Origin: Pseudomonadota bacterium
GTDB lineage: Bacteria > Pseudomonadota > Gammaproteobacteria > Burkholderiales > Burkholderiaceae_F
Direction of reading: 5' to 3'
Assembly (NCBI GenBank): GCA_021825945.1
Contig: JAKAFN010000008.1
Location: 62,001 to 126,000, forward strand
DNA: 64,000 bases
The position numbers were made by a program, and so were the translations under genes. The notes under the pieces are model-generated. The model made no database searches. It was not told the DNA's origin and worked only from the letters and a program-made list of their open reading frames with translations. Below are positions 47,239-54,354 of the stretch, piece by piece. Every line of letters begins with the position of its first letter. Positions within the stretch are counted from its first letter, which is position 1.

Positions 47239-47819
47239 TGAACGGACAACAACGGATCTGGTTCACCTCGGACCTGCATTTCGGGCACCAGAACATCATC
47301 ACGTATTGCGGCCGTCCGTGGAAGACGGCCCAGCGGATGGACGAGGCGCTGATCGAGAACTGGAACGCCCGCGTCGGACAGGGCGATCTGGTCTACGTCC
47401 TGGGCGACGTGTTCTGGTGCGAGGCGGAGCGGGCTGCGCAGATCCTGCGGCGGTTGAATGGGCACAAGAAGGTCGTCCTGGGGAACCACGACCAGTTGAT
47501 CCGGAAGGATCCGGGAACCCGGATGCTCTTCGACGAAATCCTGCCCGATCTGCACGAGGTACATATCGATCGCATGCATATCGTCCTGTGCCACTACCCG
47601 CTGCTCTCCTGGAACCGCGCATTCGGTGGCGCGTTCATGCTGCACGGGCATAGCCACAACACGATTCCGTTCGATCCGCGCAACGGGCGCAGGATGGACG
47701 TCGGCGTCGATGCACAGGGCTACGCCCCAGTCTCCTGGCATGAGGTGAAAAGCCGGCTTGAAGCCGTGCCGGCGTTCGATCCCCGTGGGTACGAGCGGGA
47801 CGGCGATGGTCGTGCATGA
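47238..47819 (+). CDS. Metallophosphoesterase (phage/island type)
   Basis: A 193-residue calcineurin-fold hydrolase. Metal-binding motifs are in order: 'TSDLHFGHQNII' (D-x-H), 'YVLGDVFW' (GD), 'VLGNHDQL' (GNHD), 'IVLCHYPLLSW' (H) and 'LHGHSHNT' (GHxH), a complete set. This compact 'LHFGH' subgroup is common in phages and accessory regions and acts on phosphodiester or nucleotide substrates. Coupled to the previous gene (TGATG) and the next (ATGA). Confidence 0.85.
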   Translation: MNGQQRIWFTSDLHFGHQNIITYCGRPWKTAQRMDEALIENWNARVGQGDLVYVLGDVFWCEAERAAQILRRLNGHKKVVLGNHDQLIRKDPGTRMLFDEILPDLHEVHIDRMHIVLCHYPLLSWNRAFGGAFMLHGHSHNTIPFDPRNGRRMDVGVDAQGYAPVSWHEVKSRLEAVPAFDPRGYERDGDGRA

Positions 47820-48442
47820 CGAAATGCGGCAAGAGAACTGGTTTCGAGCCTTTTGACGATTCCTGGACCATGGACACCACTGCCAACATCTTCCTCGATA
47901 CGGAATTCAGCGACCTGAAGAACCCCGACCTGATCAGCCTGGGCTTGGTGAGCGAACATGGTTGCAGCCTCTATCTGGAGATCGCGGACTTCGATCTGGC
48001 TCGGTGTTCGCAGTTCGTGCGGGCAACGGTATTGCCGCTCCTCTCCGGCATCATGGTTCCCCAGGCTGAGGCGGCAGGCCGTATCCGGGATTACCTGCGG
48101 CTGTTTGGGAGCCGGGTGCACCTATGGACGGATGCTCCGAATTACGATGCGTGGCTCCTCTCGGAACTCATCGCCGGCATCCGGCAGGAAATTCCAGAAA
48201 TCCGGGTTTGTGTTCCCGAATTCCGTGGGGAAGTCGCCCGGCGCGTTTACGCACTCGCGATCGAAGACGCGTATCGAAATGGCTTGCGGCGGCATCATGG
48301 GCTCGACGACGCCAAGGCACTATGTGCGGGATGGTCTGCTGCAAAGCGGGTTTCCCCTCGGCAGATCCGCGAGGCGATCGAGGCGGCACGAAAATCGGCA
48401 AACACGGCGCGTGACGAGGGGCTATTGAACGGCGAATCATGA
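47816..48442 (+). CDS. DEDDh-type 3'-5' exoribonuclease (Rv2179c-like)
   Basis: The protein has ~208 residues from ATG 47816, or 190 from ATG 47870. The exonuclease I motif is 'NIFLDTEFSDLKNPDLISLG' (D-T-E); motif II is likely in 'HLWTDAPNYDAWLL'; motif III is 'HHGLDDAKALC' with His and Asp. This matches the Rv2179c-like exoribonuclease family that trims 3' ends. The ATGA overlap with the upstream metallophosphoesterase favours the longer start. It overlaps the next gene by four bases. Confidence 0.8.
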   Translation: MTKCGKRTGFEPFDDSWTMDTTANIFLDTEFSDLKNPDLISLGLVSEHGCSLYLEIADFDLARCSQFVRATVLPLLSGIMVPQAEAAGRIRDYLRLFGSRVHLWTDAPNYDAWLLSELIAGIRQEIPEIRVCVPEFRGEVARRVYALAIEDAYRNGLRRHHGLDDAKALCAGWSAAKRVSPRQIREAIEAARKSANTARDEGLLNGES

Positions 48443-49239
48443 AAATCCACATCCTTTCCGATCTGCATACCGAGCTGACGGCCTTCGCGCCGCCGGCGAC
48501 GGATGCCGACGTGGTCGTCCTGGCCGGCGATATCGGCGGCGGCCCGGGTGGCGTTGATTGGGCCGCGCAGCATGCCCGGCCTAGCGGAGTTTTCTTCGGA
48601 AAGGAGATCGTCTACGTAGCGGGAAATCACGAGTATTACGGCCAGTCCTGGAAATCGCTACCTGGCGTCTTGCGCGACCGAGAACGGGAAATCGGCCTGC
48701 CGACACTCCACCTCCTCGACTGCGACGAGGCGATCATCGGCGACGTGCGCTTTCTCGGATGCGAACTCTGGACGGATTTTCAGCTTTTCGGGAGCGACCA
48801 GCACGCCATGGCCGAGCAGATGGCGGCATGCGTGATGTCCCTCAACGACTTCAACCGGATTCGCAACGACGGGCATGGCAAGCTTCGGCCCGGGGCAGTA
48901 CGCGAACGGCACCTCCGGCACCGTAGCTGGTTGGCGAGCAGGCTGCGGGAGCCCGCCGCCGGACGGTGGCGCAAAACGGTGGTCGTCACGCACCATCTGC
49001 CATCCATGCAATCGGTGGAAGGGCGCTGGCGATTGGATCTCGCGAGCGCTGGATTCGCCTCGAACCTTGACGACCTTGTCGCGCTGGTCGACGGCGTCTG
49101 GATTCACGGCCACACCCACGCCAGCTTCGACTATTCGATCGCTGATTGCCGGGTGGTATGCAATCCGCGCGGATATGTCGGCATGAGGGGCGCGGTGGAA
49201 AACGTCCGGTTCGACGAGCGGCTCGTTGTTGCGGTGTGA
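48439..49239 (+). CDS. Calcineurin-like metallophosphoesterase
   Basis: A 266-residue hydrolase, a second and distinct phosphoesterase in the cluster. Motifs: 'ILSDLHTEL' (D-x-H), 'VVLAGDIGGG' (GD), 'YVAGNHEYYG' (GNHE), 'VVVTHHLPS' (H) and 'WIHGHTHASFDY' (GHTH). All metal ligands are present. The start overlaps the exoribonuclease stop (ATGA). Two phosphoesterases, an exoribonuclease, a HAD phosphatase and cpREC together point to trimming and dephosphorylating RNA ends or nucleotides. Confidence 0.85.
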   Translation: MKIHILSDLHTELTAFAPPATDADVVVLAGDIGGGPGGVDWAAQHARPSGVFFGKEIVYVAGNHEYYGQSWKSLPGVLRDREREIGLPTLHLLDCDEAIIGDVRFLGCELWTDFQLFGSDQHAMAEQMAACVMSLNDFNRIRNDGHGKLRPGAVRERHLRHRSWLASRLREPAAGRWRKTVVVTHHLPSMQSVEGRWRLDLASAGFASNLDDLVALVDGVWIHGHTHASFDYSIADCRVVCNPRGYVGMRGAVENVRFDERLVVAV

Positions 49240-49269
49240 TGGTGGCCGACCGGGAGGCTCGCTCGTCGT

Positions 49270-49473
49270 TTGGAAGTTCGCGTCTGTTGGGGGCATCCAG
49301 TTATTTCCGGTGAGGGGAACCGGGTACGGCGCGATTCGCTGGATCGAGCAGGGGGCGTGACGCGCGGTTTCGTTTCCCTGAAAATCCGGGTTCATACCGA
49401 GCAGCTGGTGCCCCGCGCCCGGAAGGAGGCGGGTATCCGGGTGAGCGAGTGTCTTATGGGAAGCAAAGAATGA
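49270..49473 (+). CDS. Doubtful small open frame
   Basis: A 67-codon frame in the 230-base gap between the metallophosphoesterase and the NERD-helicase gene; its end overlaps the ATG of the latter by four bases. The translation is Arg/Gly/Val-rich without recognisable motif. I list it because the gap is otherwise empty and the ATGA-type overlap is suggestive, but the frame may be fortuitous. Confidence 0.2.
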   Translation: MEVRVCWGHPVISGEGNRVRRDSLDRAGGVTRGFVSLKIRVHTEQLVPRARKEAGIRVSECLMGSKE

Positions 49474-51095
49474 CGGGGATCGGCGCAATCCGCGAGAAGG
49501 AAGTTCTTGATCAAATCCGGGCGACCCTCCCCGAAGGGCACGAGGTGTTCGACAACGTCGATTGGTCCTCCGTCTATAACGATAGACAGTGGTTCGGAGA
49601 GATCGACGCTGTCGTGTTGGCGCCAACCAACCATCTGGTCCTGCTGGAGATCAAGGCGGGGCCGGTCGAGTTTTCGGAATCGGGTCTGCACAAGCGTTAC
49701 GCCGACCAGGTCAAGGACGTCGGCCGCCAGACCAGCCATCAGTTCTCGGCGATCCGCAGTCGCCTGAAAGAGGCGGGTTTCTCGGGGGTGTATGTCGCCC
49801 AATTGCTGGTCTTGCCGGATGTGCGGGTGGCATCCGGCACCGTTTTCTACCCGCGCGAGCGCGTCGTCGACACGACCGAAATGAAGTGGTTGGCTGAACG
49901 GATCGTTTCCGCGATTCCGGTTGCCGACTCGGCGACGGTGGACCGTGAGCGGCTGCGGCGATTTCTTCTCAACCTGTTCGATCTGGCGTTCGATCCGACA
50001 GCGCGGATTGGGCTGATTTCCGGCGCGGTGACCAGGCTTTCCGAAGGTCTGGCAACCTGGGTGCCCAGGATCCGCAGTCCGTCAGGAACAGTTTGCGTCC
50101 AGGCTACCGCCGGTGCCGGAAAAACCCAGTTGGCGCTTCGCCTGCTGGGCGACGCGGCCGATGCGGATCTGAGAACCGGATATGTGTGCTTCAACTCCCC
50201 ATTGGCGAGCCACATGCGTGCGCACTGCCCGCAAAGCACGGCCGTGGCGACTTTCCACGAGCTGGCAATCGCCGCCCTCCAGCGGAAAACCGGCGAGGAG
50301 CCGGATTTTGATGACGAGGACGTCTTTCAGAAGGCGGAGGACGCCGTGCTGCAAGGCGGGGCGACCCATGTGGAACCGCTGGATCTCCTCGTCGTGGACG
50401 AATCCCAGGATCTGAAGCCGGAATGGATCCAGGCCTTGGCCACCGGACTGGGGGAGGGCGGACGCCTCTATGTGCTCCGCGACCAGGATCAATCACTCTA
50501 CGACCGGGCAGCGTTCGATTTCCCCGATGCAACCACAATCGCCTGCTGCGACAATTTCCGTAGCCCGCGCGCCGTGGTGCGAGCGATCAACGCCTTCGGG
50601 CTGACGCCGGACCCAGTTTTCGCCAAGGGGCCGATCGACGGGGAGGTCCCTGGATTTCATGAATACGACCCCATGGTGGACCCCGGCGGCATGAGGATGA
50701 CCGATCGTGTCGTGCGCAACCTCATCGAGAAGGGATTCCTGCCGGAGCAGATCGCGGTAATCACGCTATGCGGGCAGAACCGATCGCAGCTGCTCAAGCG
50801 GGACGCCGTCGCGGAGATTCCGCTGCGGAAGTTCCGCGGAACCTATGACGACGCGGCGGCACCGCAATGGACCGACGGCCAGATCCTCGCCGAAACGGTA
50901 TTCCGCTTCAAAGGCCAAGCCGCCCCGGTGATCGTCCTCGCCGAAGTCGATTTCGAGGACCTCGATGATTGGGCAAGGCGCCGCCTCTTCGTCGGGTTCA
51001 CCCGGGCGCAACTTCGGCTCGAATGCATTGCCTCGACCGCGGCGATGAAGGCGCTCGCCAAGCGCTTGAACGCCGCAGACGCGTCAGCGGAGTGA
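49470..51095 (+). CDS. NERD nuclease-domain/UvrD-like helicase protein
   Basis: A protein of ~541 residues. The N-terminal NERD domain ('IREKEVLDQIRATLPEGHEVF', 'EIDAVVLAPTNHLVLLEIKAG') contains the E-ID...EIK pattern of a PD-(D/E)xK fold. A superfamily I helicase follows: Walker A 'ATAGAGKTQLA' (K218), Walker B 'LLVVDESQDLKPEWI' (D310, E311), a motif III-like 'LRDQDQSLYD' and C-terminal 'RRLFVGFTRAQLRL' (motif VI). It is shorter than UvrD, without large insertions. NERD-helicases often occur in defence and mobile islands. ATG 49470 is chosen over GTG 49449 by its ribosome site. It is followed by the DUF2779-WYL operon. Confidence 0.85.
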   Translation: MTGIGAIREKEVLDQIRATLPEGHEVFDNVDWSSVYNDRQWFGEIDAVVLAPTNHLVLLEIKAGPVEFSESGLHKRYADQVKDVGRQTSHQFSAIRSRLKEAGFSGVYVAQLLVLPDVRVASGTVFYPRERVVDTTEMKWLAERIVSAIPVADSATVDRERLRRFLLNLFDLAFDPTARIGLISGAVTRLSEGLATWVPRIRSPSGTVCVQATAGAGKTQLALRLLGDAADADLRTGYVCFNSPLASHMRAHCPQSTAVATFHELAIAALQRKTGEEPDFDDEDVFQKAEDAVLQGGATHVEPLDLLVVDESQDLKPEWIQALATGLGEGGRLYVLRDQDQSLYDRAAFDFPDATTIACCDNFRSPRAVVRAINAFGLTPDPVFAKGPIDGEVPGFHEYDPMVDPGGMRMTDRVVRNLIEKGFLPEQIAVITLCGQNRSQLLKRDAVAEIPLRKFRGTYDDAAAPQWTDGQILAETVFRFKGQAAPVIVLAEVDFEDLDDWARRRLFVGFTRAQLRLECIASTAAMKALAKRLNAADASAE

Positions 51096-51123
51096 AATGG
51101 ACGACGCGCCGCAATCGCGTCTG

Positions 51124-51146
51124 GGTGCGACACAATTTGTCGCACC
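51124..51146. promoter_or_regulatory. Palindromic operator upstream of DUF2779-WYL operon
   Basis: Perfect 9-bp inverted repeat GGTGCGACA-CAATT-TGTCGCACC, 42 bases before the DUF2779 start and in the only gap of that transcription unit. Regulators of the WYL class (BrxR/CapW) bind such palindromes to repress defence operons. The core GCGACA-N5-TGTCGC recurs at 60,576-60,592. Confidence 0.75.
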
Positions 51147-51188
51147 AAGCTGGCATCATTCTCCGGAATCCAACGCCAAGGGAGTCTC

Positions 51189-52667
51189 ATGCGCCCGCTC
51201 TCGAAGTCCAAGCTCATCGCTTTTCGTCAATGTCCGCGCCGGGTTTGGCTCGAAGTGCACCGGCCGGACCTAAAGGCGGATTCCGCCGCGACGCAGGCGA
51301 GCTACGAGATCGGGTACTCGGTCGGGGACATTGCGCGCCAGATCTATGACCGCGACGGCAAGGGCGAACTGATCGACATCGACGCCCTGGGCTTCCCCGG
51401 GGTGTTCAATGCCACTGCCGAAGCACTGACCCGGCGCAATCCCGTTTTCGAGGCGGCGTTCACCTCGGGCGATGCGCTGGCCCTTGCCGATATCCTGCTG
51501 CCGGCGGGGCAGCGGAAGTGGCGCATGGTCGAGGTCAAGGCATCGACCTCGGTCAAGGACTATTACCGCGAAGACCTGGCGATCCAGACGCACATCGCCA
51601 CCAAGGCCGGCATTCCCCTGGAGTCCATGTCGCTCGCGCACATCGACAGTTCCTGGGTGTATCCCGGCGGAGGAAACTACGCCGGCCTGCTGGTGGAAGA
51701 GGATCTGACGGAGGAGACCAGGCAGCAGGTCGGAGCAGTCCAGCAGTGGATCGACGCAGCCCAGGCCATCGTGGCCCGTCCGGATGCACCAACGGTAAAA
51801 ACCGGGAGGCAATGCGACATCCCGTACGCGTGCGGCTTCTATGATCACTGCGCAAGCCTGGAACCCACGGTGGAAATGCCGGTGTACTGGCTGCCCCGCG
51901 CCAGGGGAGCCTGGGCCGAACGGGGTATGGTCGACCTGCGGGACGTCCCCCTCAAGGAGCTCAACGAGACCCAGCGCCTCGTGCGCGACTGCACTATCTC
52001 AGGCGAGACGCACTTCGACGCCGAGGGCGCCCAATCGGACCTCGCCGGGTTGCCGTTTCCGGCCTACTTCCTGGATTTTGAAACGATCCAGTTCGCGGTG
52101 CCGATCTGGGCTGGCACGCGGCCATACCAACAGATCCCGTTTCAGTACAGCTTGCACCGGCTCGATGATCAGGGTCGGATCGAGCATCGGGAATTTCTCG
52201 ATCTCTCCGGCCAGGATCCGTCGCGCGCCTTTGCCGAGCGGCTGATCGCCGACTGCGGGGATTCCGGTCCGGTATTCGTCTACAACCAAGCGTTCGAGAA
52301 AACGCGAATGGCGGAACTGGCAGAACGGTTTCCGGACCTGAAACCCGGCCTGGAAGCGATTCTCGCGCGTGTTGTCGACCTGTATCCAATCGCTCGGAAC
52401 CGCTATTACCACCCGTCGCAGCGCGGCAGCTGGAGCATCAAGTCCGTATTGCCTGCCGTGGTGCCCGAACTGTCCTACGAAACGCTCGACGGAGTGCAAA
52501 ACGGGGGCGACGCTCAGGAGGCATTTCTGGAATCGATTTCCCCGCAGACCCCGATTGAACGGAGGGAAACATTGCAGCGGCAGCTTCTCACCTATTGCGC
52601 GCTCGACACATACGCGATGGTACGGCTGTGGCAGGTGTTTTCCGCACGTACCGACTGGGCGCTGTGA
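51189..52667 (+). CDS. DUF2779 protein: Cas4-like Fe-S nuclease fused to DnaQ-like exonuclease
   Basis: A 492-residue protein. The N-terminal half resembles Cas4/AddB nucleases: C15 ('FRQCPRR'), D101 ('LADILLP'), E115-x-K117 ('MVEVKAS'), and the cysteine trio C209, C215, C221 ('QCDIPYACGFYDHC'), giving the four ligands expected for a 4Fe-4S cluster. The C-terminal half is a DEDD exonuclease fold: D296-x-E298 ('YFLDFETIQF'), 'VYNQAFEKTRM', and 'TYCALDTYAMVRL' for the last Asp. The ribosome site is AAGGGAG. It is followed one base later by the WYL regulator. A DNA-degrading effector or processing enzyme in a defence locus is likely. Confidence 0.85.
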   Translation: MRPLSKSKLIAFRQCPRRVWLEVHRPDLKADSAATQASYEIGYSVGDIARQIYDRDGKGELIDIDALGFPGVFNATAEALTRRNPVFEAAFTSGDALALADILLPAGQRKWRMVEVKASTSVKDYYREDLAIQTHIATKAGIPLESMSLAHIDSSWVYPGGGNYAGLLVEEDLTEETRQQVGAVQQWIDAAQAIVARPDAPTVKTGRQCDIPYACGFYDHCASLEPTVEMPVYWLPRARGAWAERGMVDLRDVPLKELNETQRLVRDCTISGETHFDAEGAQSDLAGLPFPAYFLDFETIQFAVPIWAGTRPYQQIPFQYSLHRLDDQGRIEHREFLDLSGQDPSRAFAERLIADCGDSGPVFVYNQAFEKTRMAELAERFPDLKPGLEAILARVVDLYPIARNRYYHPSQRGSWSIKSVLPAVVPELSYETLDGVQNGGDAQEAFLESISPQTPIERRETLQRQLLTYCALDTYAMVRLWQVFSARTDWAL

Positions 52668-52668
52668 C

Positions 52669-53643
52669 ATGGCAGGCGATCGCAAGGATGGCCTCGAAAC
52701 TGCGATTCTCCTGCTGGAGATCCTCAAGCGTATCCCGAAGATGCGGAAGATCACGACGTCCGAACTGCAGAAGCAGTTGGCCGCTCATGGCTTGGAACGC
52801 GATGTCCGCACCATTCAACGGCACCTTGAAACACTCATCGATCGCTTCGACATCGAGCGCGATGATCGCGCAAAGCCGTACGGATATCGATGGAAGGAAA
52901 GAGCCGAGGGGATTGCCCTTCCATCGCTTTCACCGAAGGAATCCCTGCTGCTCAAGATGGCTAACGATCACCTGCGGTCCTTGTTGCCGCCCAAGCTGAG
53001 CAAATCCATGGAGGGGTTTTTCCAGCAGGCCGAGCGTAATCTGGGTCCGGGCACCGTGGCGAAGCGGGAACGCGCATGGCTGAACAAAATCCGCGTCGTC
53101 CCAGCAAACCAGCCGCTCCTGCCACCGGAAATTCTCCCGGCGATTCTTGATACGGTTGCCGACGCCCTGTTCGAAAACCGCCTGCTTGATGTCGTGTACA
53201 AGAATGCTGCCGGGAAGACTATCGAATCCAGGGTGATGCCACTCGGTCTCGCACAGCAAGGTCCGCGAATCTACCTTGTATGCCGATTCGACGGATACGA
53301 CGATGACCGGATCCTCGCCTTGAATCGCGTTCAGGCGATCAAAGGAACCTCATTCACCTTCGACTACCCCAGGGACTTCGATCTGGCGCGCTACGTGGCG
53401 GATGGCGGGTTCGGCTATGGGAACAAGGAAAAAATCCGGCTCACCTTTCGGATCGACAAGGAGGCCGGTCTTCACATCACCGAATCGCCACTATCGAAAG
53501 ACCAAACGGTCGTCGAACACAAAGACTGCTATGAGATCAGCGCGACGGTTGTCGATACGGCAATGCTGGAGTGGTGGCTGAACGGGTTCGGCAAGAATGT
53601 GTGGGACGTGAGGCGAGTTGCGATCGCCCCTGAGCATCCGTGA
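52669..53643 (+). CDS. WYL-domain transcriptional regulator (BrxR/CapW-like)
   Basis: A 324-residue protein with an N-terminal winged HTH ('ITTSELQKQLAAHGLERDVRTIQRHLETLI', residues ~25-60), a central WYL domain ('LLDVVYKNAAGKTIESRVMPLG', 'IYLVCRFDGYDDDRILALNRV') and a C-terminal WCX part ('IRLTFRID...VVDTAMLEWWLNGFG'). This architecture is shared by BrxR and CapW, repressors of BREX/CBASS-type islands that respond to a nucleic-acid-like ligand. It forms an operon with the DUF2779 gene (2-base spacing). The palindromes at 51,124 and 60,576 are its probable sites. Confidence 0.88.
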   Translation: MAGDRKDGLETAILLLEILKRIPKMRKITTSELQKQLAAHGLERDVRTIQRHLETLIDRFDIERDDRAKPYGYRWKERAEGIALPSLSPKESLLLKMANDHLRSLLPPKLSKSMEGFFQQAERNLGPGTVAKRERAWLNKIRVVPANQPLLPPEILPAILDTVADALFENRLLDVVYKNAAGKTIESRVMPLGLAQQGPRIYLVCRFDGYDDDRILALNRVQAIKGTSFTFDYPRDFDLARYVADGGFGYGNKEKIRLTFRIDKEAGLHITESPLSKDQTVVEHKDCYEISATVVDTAMLEWWLNGFGKNVWDVRRVAIAPEHP

Positions 53644-54354
53644 AGATGCAGTCGATTCGACGATCTCAAGAAGGCACCTTTTATCGAAACAACAACTAAA
53701 AGGGGACGCACGCAGGAAAAAAGAAAAGATCCTTCGGACTTTTTTGTGGGTACGGGACTGGCTTTGAGAGATGGCAGGCTGGGAATTTCGAAGGGTGAAC
53801 GGTGGATCGCAATCCGTAAATCTCCATGCAATCAATACGATAGGACATGGCCGCGGATTTGCTCTGCCCGATTCCAGCCGCCCATCGCGACACCCGCCCC
53901 GTGATCGATGTCCTGTTCACCGACAGAAAAATCCGAAGGACCGAAAAAAGAGCAGAAGTCAATAAAAAAGAAAAGCCAGTGCTGTCCGACAGTTTTCAAT
54001 TAGATGCCGCGCAACCTATTGATCACCAAAGAGAAATCGATGGTTCATGAATGTCCTCGATTTCGACCAGATTTCCAGTATTCGTTGTAGTGGAATTGAC
54101 CTTCCCGCTGTGAAGTACTCCCTCTACGCGTAAGTCTCGCCATCGCAACGCTCATCACAGGAAGTTGGAGTGGCAACGTTCCTCATGGCGGCTTGGACCG
54201 TTGCATTGTCGGGGGCGCTATAGATCCGCTGCTGCGGCCACAGTTGACGAGCCATTCGGCCGGCCAGAGTGATTGCGGGCGGGGGGGTGTCCCGCCGCCC
54301 GGCATTGCGATATGCTGGGACGAAAACGTCATCCGATTTCGTGCGAAACATCGA
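53644..54354. other. Intergenic region, no gene supported
   Basis: 711 bases between the WYL gene and the sacsin-like gene, noticeably less GC-rich and with short runs of A. It contains CTGTC-C-GACAG (near 53,983-53,993), a short palindrome unlike the GCGACA-N5-TGTCGC operator. Small open frames have no recognisable content. The promoter of the sacsin-like gene must be here or at its very 5' end. Confidence 0.4.
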
